In this document: positions 14,001 to 22,373 of the stretch, piece after piece
Position numbering within the stretch: position 1 is the first letter of the stretch
Layout of the letters: the number at the start of each line of letters is the position of its first letter
DNA from: Mixophyes australis
Lineage: Eukaryota; Chordata; Amphibia; Anura; Limnodynastidae
Length of the DNA stretch: 64,000 nucleotides
Direction: 5' to 3'
Assembly: GCA_036250195.1 (NCBI GenBank)
Contig: JAVHZZ010000005.1
Coordinates: forward strand, 75,201,505-75,265,504
Translations under genes and position numbers: made by a program
Notes under the pieces: generated by a model
Databases searched by the model: none
Told to the model about the DNA's origin: nothing
The model's input: the letters and a program-made list of their open reading frames with translations, nothing else

Positions 14001-14966
14001 AATGTCAAAATTTCTGAATATAAATTATATTGATTACAAGTGGATTGTCTTGTGGGTAAAGTGAGATTAAGCCTTAGATTTAGTTAAATATATTGTGAAG
14101 TTAAATAGATTTTTGAATGCGTCACCTTCTTTTTAAAGACTTCGAAAACAGGTGATAATTTGGGTAAAAAAAACACAGGCTATCTACAAGTGTTTCCACC
14201 TTGGTGGAATAATTCAAAAGAACAGTCAATATGTAATGGTGCCATAATTAAATGTAAGATTTTTTTGAGAACCAGTGAACCCGTTAATGCATAATATTTT
14301 ATTTAAATGTCCTTCACAAATTGCTCCCTTTCCCGTCTTGACTGTACAGTCAGAAGCCCTGCTGGAGAAACATAGTTCCACCACTCACCGCCATCCCCAT
14401 GATCGACTGATCTGCCTTGGGAACACACAAAGCTGCCAATCTACATTACCTGCCCCTCTTCCATTCTATAGACCAAGGAAGTGGGTACAAAATTTTATGT
14501 GGCTGCAAATAAATTGGAGCATTGTTATTTATCTCATTGAAATGTTTTTTTTTCAATACCTATATCTAGGAGCTTCCTCTATCCATCATCAAGCTCACTG
14601 CTTTGTTCTAGGCACACAATTGATTTTTGAAAATGCTTTAGATGTATTATTCAGCTCAATAATACACAGCCTATATTTACCGGTATCAACTGATGGCTTT
14701 ACTTTTCTTTAAAGTCAGTAATCTTTATAGCAGTTTCGTATAAATACTTTACTGATATTCTAACGTATGCTGAGATTGACTACAATTCTTGGTTTTCTCT
14801 TTAGGATATAATCCGAAATGATGATGGCTTCGTAGACCACACCAGTGATGATGACTGTATTATTATTGATGGTGTAGAATTTAAAAGTGCAGAATCCATT
14901 GAAGCAATCGAAGAGAATTTAAAACAAATAGATTGTTTCATGTCTAAATTCCCTAGTCAATTTTAA
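1777..14966 (+). CDS. ZCWPW2: ZCWPW2, CW zinc finger and PWWP histone-reader protein (8 exons, N-terminus missing)
   Basis: Exons at 1777-2094, 2955-3099, 4969-5091, 7411-7469, 10857-10918, 12350-12447, 13871-13951 and 14805-14966 join in one open frame of 348 residues plus a stop. The order is CW zinc finger, PWWP domain, helical segment, basic nuclear-signal-like patch and acidic C-terminus. From family knowledge, CW domains bind H3K4 methyl-lysine and PWWP domains bind H3K36 methyl-lysine. The paralogues ZCWPW1 and ZCWPW2 are linked to PRDM9-marked meiotic recombination sites, so the protein should act in germ-cell nuclei. ZCWPW2 is preferred over ZCWPW1 because of the short length, the acidic PEESQ-type linker between CW and PWWP, and the C-terminal DDDC-I-I-I-DG segment. 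The missing N-terminus should be only a few residues. All eight exons lack stops and frameshifts in the spliced frame, so the gene looks intact. I cannot show expression. Confidence 0.88.
2622..2925. mobile_element. MITE-like DNA transposon in ZCWPW2 intron
   Basis: The ends read AAAGCAGCAATGCC and, inverted, GGGATTGCTGTTTT, with the hexamer AATGTT flanking both sides (2616-2621 and 2926-2931) as a putative target duplication. About 304 bp with no coding capacity. It ends 29 bp before a ZCWPW2 exon. Confidence 0.6.
2955..3099 (+). CDS. ZCWPW2: ZCWPW2 exon, PWWP domain core
   Basis: This 145-bp exon supplies 48 complete residues after finishing the split codon. It gives the WPSWPA form of the PWWP motif across the junction, then YHVEFLG and HTCG, typical of a PWWP beta-barrel. 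The donor is CAAG|GTAAGT, a strong match. The acceptor is unusual (TTTTTAAAG rather than CAG) and sits 29 bp after a transposon end. Confidence 0.9.
3100..4968 (+). other. ZCWPW2 intron, no gene seen
   Basis: AT-rich intron. A small open frame at 3365-3562 and others near 4.1-4.5 kb show no homology I recognise. There is a possible decayed repeat between 4010 and 4310. Nothing else is supported. Confidence 0.5.
4969..5091 (+). CDS. ZCWPW2: ZCWPW2 exon, helical segment after PWWP
   Basis: The exon is 123 bp, phase 0 on both sides, with acceptor TATACCAG and donor AAAG|GTAAGT. It encodes a Lys-rich start, RWYTSALEEAEKIFSL and EQRIQMC, an amphipathic helical region expected at the end of ZCWPW PWWP domains. 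Confidence 0.88.
5225..5600 (-). mobile_element. LTR-like fragment, probably Ty3/Gypsy
   Basis: AG-rich sequence whose complement has the CT-rich, CCTGACCTC-type composition of the other LTRs in this window (17.3 and 32.1 kb). Shared words include GGCAGAAGCGTAGT with the 32.1-kb LTR. Ends are not defined. Confidence 0.5.
5628..5685 (+). repeat. tRNA-like SINE head or tRNA pseudogene
   Basis: A-box-like TAGCTCAGTCAGCAGAGC and B-box-like GGGTTTGAATCC occur at roughly the correct distance, resembling the internal promoter of a tRNA. The anticodon arm is shortened and the acceptor stem does not pair, so this is a relic and not a working tRNA gene. Confidence 0.6.
5683..5880 (+). pseudogene. Tc1-like transposase C-terminal fragment
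   Basis: The first frame reads NPVKHLWDELEWRL and, after a frameshift, PTSVPDLINALQNEW. Both match the conserved C-terminal block of Tc1-family transposases. There is a second drifted stretch ending in a CTGTTATTGCAGCAA-like motif. It is truncated on the left exactly at the tRNA-like segment and cannot be functional. Confidence 0.8.
6785..6890. mobile_element. hAT-type element end fragment
   Basis: It begins TAGAGATGTTCACTGACCCC and continues with repeated TTTTGGTTTTGG-type words. The same arrangement appears inverted near 61037-61140, so this is one dispersed family. Assignment to hAT is by resemblance to the terminal style of such elements. Confidence 0.45.
7411..7469 (+). CDS. ZCWPW2: ZCWPW2 exon, basic patch
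   Basis: The exon has a strong acceptor (T-rich tract then TTTCAG) and donor AA|GTAAGT. It encodes a basic cluster KKPKRKYVRK that would serve as a nuclear localisation signal (inference). It ends in phase 2, which matches the next exon at 10857 but not the one at 12350. Confidence 0.8.
7868..8165 (-). pseudogene. hAT transposase C-terminal dimerisation domain
   Basis: The minus strand encodes LAEALLELRCNNEA, then LLPFATTYLCKQGFSTLTNI and KTKQRNRLDTED, the hallmark C-terminal block of ZBED/SCAND3-like hAT transposases. It stops normally near 7868 but loses its upstream part at about 8160, where a GC-rich insertion begins. The matching upstream piece with a WIVDPF motif lies at about 9945-10030. 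The transposase is broken. Confidence 0.88.
8165..9935 (-). mobile_element. GC-rich LTR-like element inserted into the hAT
   Basis: About 1.77 kb of GC-rich DNA in an AT-rich intron, starting TGCCC and ending GGGCA as LTRs do. On the minus strand it has two inverted-CCAAT boxes (about 9697 and 9789), a CRE-like TGACGTCA (9667-9674), a TATA-like CTTTATAAG (9646-9654), an ATG at 9597 opening an Arg-rich frame, and a good splice donor (CAG|GTGAGTA, about 9473). A solo LTR or the 5' part of a retroelement is the best reading. A captured host promoter is possible. No clean target duplication was found. Confidence 0.55.
8890..9375. repeat. Minisatellite of GGGCCTTGTGCCC units
   Basis: From about 9146 to 9372 a 24-28 bp unit of AACTAGGGCCTTGTGCCCTT type is repeated about eight times. 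Upstream (8890-9140) a longer variant unit carries TTGTGCCCTGCGGGGGAGCC. Each unit contains a GGGC-N5-GCCC hairpin. Confidence 0.9.
9945..10030 (-). pseudogene. hAT transposase fragment, upstream of the insertion
   Basis: The minus strand reads SWIVDPFKCEIAVVPEEPQG, matching the segment that precedes the C-terminal domain in hAT transposases. It would continue directly into the 8165-7868 fragment if the GC-rich insert were absent. The N-terminal half of the transposase is not present, so the hAT copy was internally deleted before the insertion. Confidence 0.7.
10857..10918 (+). CDS. ZCWPW2: ZCWPW2 exon, short linker
   Basis: This 62-bp exon is inferred mainly from phase: only with it does the frame stay open between 7469 and 12350. 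The acceptor is TTGAAG after a moderate pyrimidine tract and the donor is G|GTATGT. It encodes a polar linker of about 20 residues including NTFQLNKDD. If it is skipped, the next exon hits a stop within four codons. Confidence 0.7.
11105..11730 (-). pseudogene. CR1/L2-type LINE ORF2 fragment, linker before reverse transcriptase
   Basis: Translating the minus strand in pieces gives SSNPRRLFVTFNTLLPPSLP, then TDFASFFSSKIKAIRL, the characteristic segment between endonuclease and reverse transcriptase in CR1/L2 clade LINEs. The fragment is antisense to ZCWPW2, with frameshifts, and interrupted by a poly-G run near 11200. Confidence 0.8.
12350..12447 (+). CDS. ZCWPW2: ZCWPW2 exon, acidic helical segment
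   Basis: The acceptor is TTCTTGCAG. The donor AAAAG|GTGATA is weaker. It encodes MSEAEYILQDVGKVLQEV and a following helix, matching the predicted helical C-terminal half of ZCWPW2. Phases match on both sides. Confidence 0.8.
12448..13870 (+). other. ZCWPW2 intron, no gene seen
   Basis: Mostly AT-rich. The segment 13.2-13.85 kb is richer in GC and may be an old repeat. Its small frames on both strands match nothing I recognise. Confidence 0.5.
13871..13951 (+). CDS. ZCWPW2: ZCWPW2 exon, probable, 27 codons
   Basis: The exon has a good acceptor (TTCTTTCCCAACAG), donor G|GTAATT, is 81 bp long and open in the required phase. It encodes a segment including LGSWRALLHEYRAQC. Being phase 0/0, it could be skipped without breaking the frame, so it is the least certain exon. 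Confidence 0.6.
14805..14966 (+). CDS. ZCWPW2: ZCWPW2 terminal coding exon
   Basis: The acceptor is TTCTCTTTAG. The exon has 53 codons and then TAA. The acidic stretch with DDDCIIIDG followed by the helix ESIEAIEENLKQID matches the conserved ZCWPW2 C-terminus. The acid-flanked Ile run also resembles a SUMO-interacting motif (inference). Confidence 0.9.
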   Translation, partial: DIIRNDDGFVDHTSDDDCIIIDGVEFKSAESIEAIEENLKQIDCFMSKFPSQF

Positions 14967-15145
14967 TTAAACGTATTGAAATGTTAAGAGTAATACTTAC
15001 AAAACAAACATACTTGAGAAACAGTTTTTTTTGTTTGCCCTCAATTAATGAAACAGAATATGTTACTTGTTTGGTTAACTGGTTGTTTAATTAGACAGAT
15101 ACGTTTGTTTAGAAAATGGAGATTTGTGCTTTTATAATAGAGCAT

Positions 15146-15151
15146 AATAAA
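15146..15151 (+). terminator. Candidate polyadenylation signal for ZCWPW2
   Basis: An AATAAA hexamer about 180 bp after the stop codon, followed within 30 bp by a GT-rich stretch (TGTGTGGGTGTGTTTG) that fits a downstream element. Confidence 0.6.
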
Positions 15152-15432
15152 CACAGATTCCAAATGTAATGTGTGGGTGTGTTTGTTACCTACGCAAGGC
15201 AGGGGAGGGCTGGCAAGATTTAGCTCGGGGGACAAGACTCGACTCAGCCTATTTTAAATTAAAAAAATGCAGGTGGCCCAGTGACCCAGCCCAAGGTAGC
15301 CCACTATGGGACCGGCCCGGGAGGCAGATGCCCCCCAGGCCAACCTGAGGTAAGGGCAGAACTATAGTTGTTGCAGGAGGTGCAGCAGCTATGGGGCCTG
15401 GTGATGAGAGGTGCCCGTTGATGAAGGCGACT

Positions 15433-15611
15433 TGGGGCTAGATTTACTAAGCTGCGGGTTTGAAAAAGTGGGGATGTTGCCTATAGCAACCAATCAGATT
15501 CTAGCTGTCATTTTGTAGAAGGTACTAAATAAATGAAAGCTAGAATCTGATTGGTTGCTATAGGCAACATCCCCACTTTTTCAAACCCGCAGCTTAGTAA
15601 AACTAGCCCCT
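15433..15611. mobile_element. Palindromic MITE (TTTACTAAGCTGCGGG family), full copy
   Basis: Nearly perfect inverted halves: GGGGCTAGATTTACTAAGC at one end is mirrored at the other, with TTGCCTATAGCAACCAATCA in each arm. Other copies lie at 48003-48116 (half) and 54002-54240. No coding capacity. Confidence 0.88.
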
Positions 15612-16261
15612 GGTCATGACGGAGGTCCGGAGATGCTGGTCCATCTTCTACAGATGTCCCTGTACTTATGAACATGCACGGGCGGGGACTGTTGCATTCA
15701 CAGTGATGTCCCATTTGGTCCTTCAGTTCTAGACTTGAAAACCAAAACAAGGCTTCATTGTGCTAGCAACGGCCACCTTGCTCAGAAGAGAGGGTAGATA
15801 CATATTGCCCTCAATGGTTGTTACATCCCTGCCAGCTTGTGATATACTTCTGAAAGCCTTTCAATATAGAGCATTTCCATTGTGTTACTATAAGCCTGCT
15901 GTTCAGAACCACGCCTACTTTACCCTCCCATTCACTGTTTTTTAATTATATCTTACAAATAACATCTTTTGTAGACATTATCCTTTAAATGCTGTCTAAT
16001 AGTGGAAAATAGCATTTAAACATTAGGTTGAAATATAGCAAATGTTTTCTAAAAAGAACCAAAAGTCAGAGAGCTCTGGTGGCTCCATGCCATGGTCTTT
16101 TGTAGTGAATGGAAAAGTGAAAGGCATGTGAAAGGACAAATTGGTATCTTTCAAGTACATTTCATATGGTCAGCCAAATCCTCTAGCAGATAAAAGCTAA
16201 AGCTTTGCTATGTGTAAAAACATAATGATACTGAATAAACCGTTTAGAATTCCATTTTCAT

Positions 16262-16430
16262 CATCATTTATTTATATAGCACCAACATATTCCATAGCGC
16301 TTTAAAATTGGGGACAAACACAGTAAACTAATAAACAAACTGGGTAAAACAGACAAAGAAGCGAGAAGGCCCTGCGCGCAAGCTTACAATCTATGGAACA
16401 ATGGGAGTCCCATAGATTGTAACCCATTTT
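16262..16430 (-). mobile_element. L2/CR1-type LINE 3' end
   Basis: It starts with CATCATCATTTATTTATATA and continues TAGCGCTTT, the complement of the common LINE tail GCGCT followed by TATAAATAAATGATG repeats. It also has the ACAATCTATGGAAC-type 3'-UTR word. A similar piece lies at 33478-33640. Confidence 0.7.
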
Positions 16431-16779
16431 ACTCACAGTCACACTTGCTAGGGCCTATTTACTATTTTCCATCCTACATTGTGTTCTTTGTGAATTCATG
16501 TTTTTATTTACAGTTGTGAATCATGTTGTGTGGGTCTCTTATCTGTGCCAACTTATGGATAACCCTTCCTTTTTAAGCAGACATTGGACCTTTCTGGATT
16601 CATAGTAATTAGTTCCCTAGCTGTAACATTTATGTAGACCCAGCTAATTTATATAGCTAGTGAGGATGGAAAAAACCACATATATGCATTTGTATAGTGA
16701 TACCAGTATATCCAGCACTTCACAAGATTACATGTTATAGACAAGGGAAAGAGTGCATACTGTAAGGGAATTTGTTTAA

Positions 16780-17335
16780 AGTAACAAGAATAAAGAAATA
16801 GGTGTCCTGTGCTCCAAAGAACTTACAATCTAAATATTCAACAAGTTCAACCCAATTTAGATACACTATATAACAAAACAATAACAATCAATAAATCCTC
16901 TCTAGTTTTTTTTAACCATTTCATGATTTGATTACTGCTTCATAACCAGGTCAAGTTTGGTTATGTGCCTGTGTAAAGGGGATTATCTTTAATTCTTAGT
17001 CTACACAAGTGTATATCATATTATAACTGATAATAGAGGTAATTTGCAAAGCACACTGCAAAACACCTTGGTTTTACAGCTGTGCACCTCGATGGACTGC
17101 TGGCTGGACTTTAAGGTACACTCTCCCTCTTCAATCTCAGGAGCTGCTTCACTGTGAAAAAGTCCACCCTGCTGCCTCTTTAATACCACACCTTTCAATT
17201 ATACATTTTATTTTACCTTTTCTCCTAATATAATATATTAATCATGAGAGTATGGAGACTCATTAATACAGGTGAAAGTTTTGTGTTTGCCTGAAGTGTT
17301 TTATTACATTGCACCAAGAAATATGCTTCTATGTG
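16780..17335. other. Intergenic, possible LINE 3'-UTR relic at left edge
   Basis: CTTACAATCTAAATATTC at about 16825 resembles the LINE 3'-UTR word at 16.4 kb. The remainder shows nothing recognisable. Confidence 0.35.
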
Positions 17336-17944
17336 TTATGGCCTGCGGCAACCTAGAGCTCACAGGTACTCAGCTGCCCCCCAGGTCTTAGGCTCAGAGT
17401 AGTAAAAGCTCATCAAAGATGGCCACAGCGCAGGTGGAATCAGGGACGCTGGCCCAGGCTGGAGCGGATGATCAGAGGCAGGCCGAGGTCAGGGTCACAG
17501 GCAAATAGTGGAGTCCAGTAAATAAGCCAAACGGTCAGGGAAACAAGCGATGGTTCAGAGTCCAGGTATAGGCAGAGGGTCATACACAGAAAAGCAATCC
17601 AATGGTATACACCAACACAGCACAGGAGCAGGTAAGCAAACTGAAAATCAGAACGCTATAACTGGCAGGGAGGCTAAGCCCTGCCTGCCTTAAATACTGA
17701 TACTGGCCAATCAGGACTTTGCCTGTAAACACCCCCAGGCAGTGGTGATTAAATTAAAGGAAGCTTAATTAGCTTGCAAGCTTGGACATACGCGCCCGGC
17801 TGCCCTGTATTGCCGGGGCGCAAGCGCAGTCATTTCGACGTCCGGCCTTTGCCCTGGCAAGGTCCATTCGTCACGGAGACGGCCGGGACGCCGGATGGAG
17901 GAAGAAGAGAGTCGCGTCTCCACCTCTTTATTTAATTTTATTGA
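17335..17944 (-). mobile_element. Ty3/Gypsy-type LTR, probably solo
   Basis: The minus strand has a TATA-like TATTTAAGG (about 17.69 kb), followed by C/T-rich transcribed sequence with CCTGACCTCGGCCTGCC, ending near GCCATAACA. This is the usual layout of Gypsy LTRs in amphibians. No internal coding region lies next to it, and flanking duplications were not found. Confidence 0.65.
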
Positions 17945-18452
17945 CATCCCTCCATGAACTGAAATCTTGTTTCTGCTTTGCTACAGAAATAGAGGGAGCA
18001 TCTACTCTGTACTTCACTACAAATGCCTTCATGCCGCCTAACACCTCCCATCTGTATGTGCAAACTGCTGCACCTCAAAAAATCTGCTCATCTTGCTTTG
18101 CAAATCTATGTGCCCTTGACTAAAATCTAAGTGCACTTGCATAAACTTTCACTCCACAAAAGAACTTGACGTTTGTACTCACTCGGAGCATGAGAATATC
18201 TGTACTCATCCTATACTTTTGATGGGCACAACTTGCCCTTCCAGTAGCACTTCAGTGGAACATTTTTAGGCACACTTTGTTCAAAGCAAAACAAAGCTTC
18301 AAACACACAAAAATGCTATACATAAAAAAAGACAGTCCCTGTGTCCCCTCATTCTCACTGATTAATATAAGCCATATAAAGCTAAACTAAGAAGTATTTT
18401 AGCAGGCAAACTGTAAAGTTTAATTTGATTTTGGAGTTCTACAGTTGTAAGA

Positions 18453-18764
18453 CATACTTGCCAACTCTCCCGGAATGTCCGGGAGACTCCCGCATTTTGC
18501 GAGAGTCTCCCAGTCTCCCGGGAGAGTGTGGCAATATCCCGGATCTGGCCACTTCACTAGGAAGTGCCCACTTCCTAGTGAAGTGGGCAGAATTAGCTCC
18601 CAAACGCTGCGATTCCCAGTGAATCGCGGCGTTTGGCCCCGCCCCCTGCTGTCAAATGCGTCATTACGTCACGGGGGCGGGTCCAAAATGATGCACATTT
18701 TGGAGCCCAGCCCCCATCACGCCCACCTCTCCCGGAAACTAACTTTGTCAAGTTGGTAAGTATG
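18453..18764. mobile_element. hAT MITE with perfect 8-bp TSD
   Basis: Ends are CATACTTGCCAACT and its near complement AGTTGGTAAGTATG. The flanks TTGTAAGA at 18445-18452 and 18765-18772 are identical, the hAT target size. The interior holds further inverted repeats such as ACTTCACTAGGAAGTG and its mirror. 312 bp, non-coding. Confidence 0.92.
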
Positions 18765-18772
18765 TTGTAAGA

Positions 18773-20040
18773 TGTTTGTGACATTTGCACTAAAGACTTC
18801 ATCGCCCTTCTGCACACCTAGTTGCACTTCTAGGGCCAGATTTAGAGTTGGATGCAAGTGCATTTGCACATCATGTAAAATGTATAGCTCAGTGCACACA
18901 AACAACTTGCCCCAGTAATTTGAGTTGGACATATCTAACACTTACGGTACATTCTGCTTCAAAAGGTGGATCAGAGGTGTTGCAAGTGCAGTATAATAAG
19001 GATGTGGAGATTCAAGTTAACTTTATAGTGCTGTATGTAATGTGTGTTTTGTGGAGTATTTTTTGAGTCAAAGTAGATGCAATTTCTATGCTTGCTACGC
19101 AAGAACTAACTTGTGTGTCATTTATATTACTGAGGCACTTGTCTTTGATGTAGTAGTATAAGATAAATGGGACATTTAGGAAAATGAAGAAACAGCTATT
19201 CCTAACATATTGTTTTAATATTTTGTTTTAATATGACAGTGGTAATCCTTGCTACATACCCATCAATCAATTCCTCAGGCTAAAAACCATCTGCAGTAAA
19301 CAGGTAAAATAACATGTCAAAATGTAGAAAAACACTGTGCTAGTTGGAACAAAGACATTTGGAGTCTGCATACAGACTTGTAAAAATGTAAAGACATGTA
19401 AAATGTATTTTGTGAAAGAAAAATAACCAGGGGACCTTAGATATTAAGGATGTAATAATGAAATATTGGGAAAATATAGAAACTAATAAAAATTGGTCTG
19501 ACATATGAAATACACACCTACAGGGAAATCTTTCAAGAAACAACTAGCGAGAGGTGATCTATTCAGCTAATAAAATAAAAGTAAATTTTCTGCTTAAATT
19601 GCTGTAATTCCTTCTTTTTAATTTATTTAATTCCCTGTTTACATGTATGCATTTTACAAATTCAATATTTCTATCTTTGTTACAATTTCCTTATTTAAAT
19701 GCATTGTGTATGACTGTATATATGTGTTTGCATTGTTGTTAGTGCTGGCACTACCGCTAGGCAGTTGCCAAAGGTGCCGAGGTCTAGGGAGCAAGAAAAA
19801 GAAAAGAAAAAAAAAATTCAGATCCGAGGACGCGCGAAAGTACCGAGCAGGCTCATGAGCCTACACGGATCCCCTAAGTTCGGGTGGGCTCGGTTTTCAG
19901 AAAACCGAGCCTGAGCATCACTAGTTCAAACCCAGTTGAAAGTGAAATCGGTCAAACCACGCAACTAAATAAGATGACAATTCTGTTCCAAATTCATTGC
20001 CTGAGGCTGAAGTTTAACATGAGAATGAAAACATTTGTTG
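18773..20040. other. Intergenic DNA with repeat debris
   Basis: AT-rich to 19.73 kb. From 19737 to 19930 there is GC-richer debris, including CACTACCGCTAGGCAG and a GGGCTCGGTTTTC word like the hAT end at 62.03 kb. No gene seen. Confidence 0.4.
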
Positions 20041-20049
20041 AGAAGGAAG

Positions 20050-20860
20050 TGTGCCAACAGTGATACCGCCGAGTCCGTCAACACCACGACAAGCAGCAGA
20101 AGATCCAGTTTACAATCCAGAAACTCTAGCAAGAACACCCAGAACCAGAAGTGAAAGAATTTATTTCTTCCTGAAAGTTATACCACGATTGCCATTGGTA
20201 TCATCAACAAAAGTGATGCTGCCCAAATTAACTTATTTCTTAAGATCCCAAATAACATTCCACGAGACGCTAGTAAGCATGCTTTCCCTCATCAGCTACT
20301 TAAGAAAAACCTTCAGAATGGTGAGACCTGCCCACGAGATTGCTTTTGCAGGAGTGTAGCAAAACAATATCTCCACTGTGCGCCTTGCTTCATTTTTAAT
20401 AAAAGTACGGCAAGCGTTTCGGTTTTATTTGCTCAATCCGAATGGACCTTGAGTAGAGGTTGGAAGAAATTGTACGACCGAATACTATCGCACGAGAGTA
20501 CAGTATGCACAAAGCAAATTATGTGGCATGGAAGTCAGCCTTCAGACCAATATTATCTAAGACTTCAATTGACAGTTTAGTATTCGTTGAAGTCACCACT
20601 GAAGCTAATTATTGGAAACAAATTCTTGAGCGCATCCTACATGTCATTCTTTATATTTCTAAGCGGAACTAAGCTTTTTATGATTCTAATTCTCGCATTG
20701 GTGATCGTATTAACGGAACCTTTCTAGGTATAATTGAGCTTATCAGCATTTATGAGCCAATTTTATCAAGGCATGTTAAACTTGTGAATTGGAAGAGGGT
20801 GGGTGTTGACTATGCTGAATCCTGTAAGGGGGCAATTACTTACTTTGGAACTGTGCTACA
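20050..20860 (+). pseudogene. hAT (TTF zinc-finger type) transposase, degenerate
   Basis: Pieces in shifting + frames read CAPCFIFNKSTAS, LSRGWKKLYDRILSHES and NGTFLGIIELISIYEPILSR, the order found in TTF-type zinc-finger/ZMYM-like hAT transposases (zinc-finger segment, then the EFLGxxELI-type block). Many stops and frameshifts break it, and it ends before the catalytic core. The segment 20051-20359 upstream, ending in a short open frame, may be its N-terminal linker. Confidence 0.75.
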
Positions 20861-20999
20861 AATGTGCAGTATCTTCAGCAGCTGCCCACTACCTTACCCT
20901 CTGTGGCACAGACCGACGGAACAGTAAAAAAAAAAAATCACGGCCTTGTTAATAAAGAAAAAAAACAAATAAAACAAAACAAAAAACAGTCACCTGATC

Positions 21000-21580
21000 T
21001 CGTGGCGACTCCCAGCAGTCTCCTCTGTCCCACTGAATGTCGGGCGTGACGTCATCACGCCCGACGTCATTTTCAGTGAGGATTCAGCGAGGAGCACTGC
21101 TGGGGCAGATAAGAGCAGCGGCAGCGCAACATAGAAGAAAGAAAAACAGAAGAGAACAGAAGAGACAAAGGCGATGGAAAGGTAAGTAAAATTGTTATAT
21201 TACACATGTGATGATTGGTGAGCACTCACTAGGAAAGCTAGGCAAGTGATCCAGGATGCTGCCACTGCCTCACTCGGAGACAAGCCTGTTCTCTCCAGTG
21301 CAATAAATGTGTGTTATAAAAGTATGTGAGGCTAGGAGCAAATGGGGAGGGAATGGATACACAGGGAGAGATAGACTGTATACAATAAGATCCTCTTCTT
21401 CTAAATGTACCTTAGATATTAACACTTGCTTGAACACTTTAACAGATGCACATATGTAGACATAGTCCAAATTTATAATGAGTTCCACCCGAATAGATTG
21501 GCCACACCCACTTGGCAAATGTCACTCCCACTTCCATGGGGGGCACCGGTGCCCTGTCTCGCCCAGGGCACTGAAATGTT
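21000..21580 (-). mobile_element. Fragment of the 35.1-kb hAT family, inverted
   Basis: The complement of 21480-21580 starts AGTGCCCTGGGCGAGA and continues through AGTGGG...GTGTGGCCAA, matching 35082-35160. It also has the CGGGCGTGACGTCATCACGC near-palindrome (21040-21065) that similar elements at 33.8 and 37.15 kb carry in variant form. Confidence 0.65.
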
Positions 21581-22305
21581 TAGTTGACAAATGGGCTCGA
21601 TATTAACAGTGATGTGGCATGAAAGTTAGTTGATTGCTGCATTTGCAGAAAAAAAAAGCTAGAACAGCACTTCTAATTTTACATCTCAATAATCCAGTAC
21701 ATCAGTACATGTATACAGAACTTTATTTATACATTTTAATAAAGTTAAGCATTTTTTCTTTTAATAAAGAGGGGGTGGGTGGCCTCTTAATTTGGCTTTC
21801 CCCAGGCTTCTATGAACCTCTGAAAGGATCTGATTGTATCACCCTCTGGGTAAGGATATTTATCCAAATGTTCTGGTTATTTTGCGGTCCCTCATTCCTA
21901 GGATATTTACATTGTTTTTTGGAATGTGCTGCTCAGAATTATACAGCAACAGTACCCTGTTTTTCTCCACTAAATAAAATTATAAAGACATACTAGTTCA
22001 GAATAATGTCTATATAATATAGAACTAATATATACATAATATACACAGTAGCTAGTACGCTATCTAAACGCTCTGATAGACTGACACCCTATTTGATCAG
22101 CAAACTATTCTATCTGACTGATCGCTATAGAAATAAACTGCATTAAAAATAAGGACAGCTATTGTTTTATTTGTGCAATTCTCTATTTCACCCTTTCTAA
22201 TACTCTAGTCACTCTATACACACTATTTTAGGAGCACAGCCTGCAAGCCACCTTCCTCCCTATACGCTTTCTGTTCCAAAATGGCAGATGAGAACAGGGG
22301 GGAGG

Positions 22306-22310
<5 letters not shown>

Positions 22311-22370
<60 letters not shown>
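22311..22370. repeat. (AT)30 microsatellite
   Basis: Sixty bases of uninterrupted AT. Open frames through it are Ile-Tyr repeats and are rejected as genes. Confidence 0.98.

Positions 22371-22373
<3 letters not shown>

Noticed and set aside
18425..18941. Small frames around 18.5-18.9 kb
   Set aside because: They fall in a hAT MITE with defined ends and TSD.
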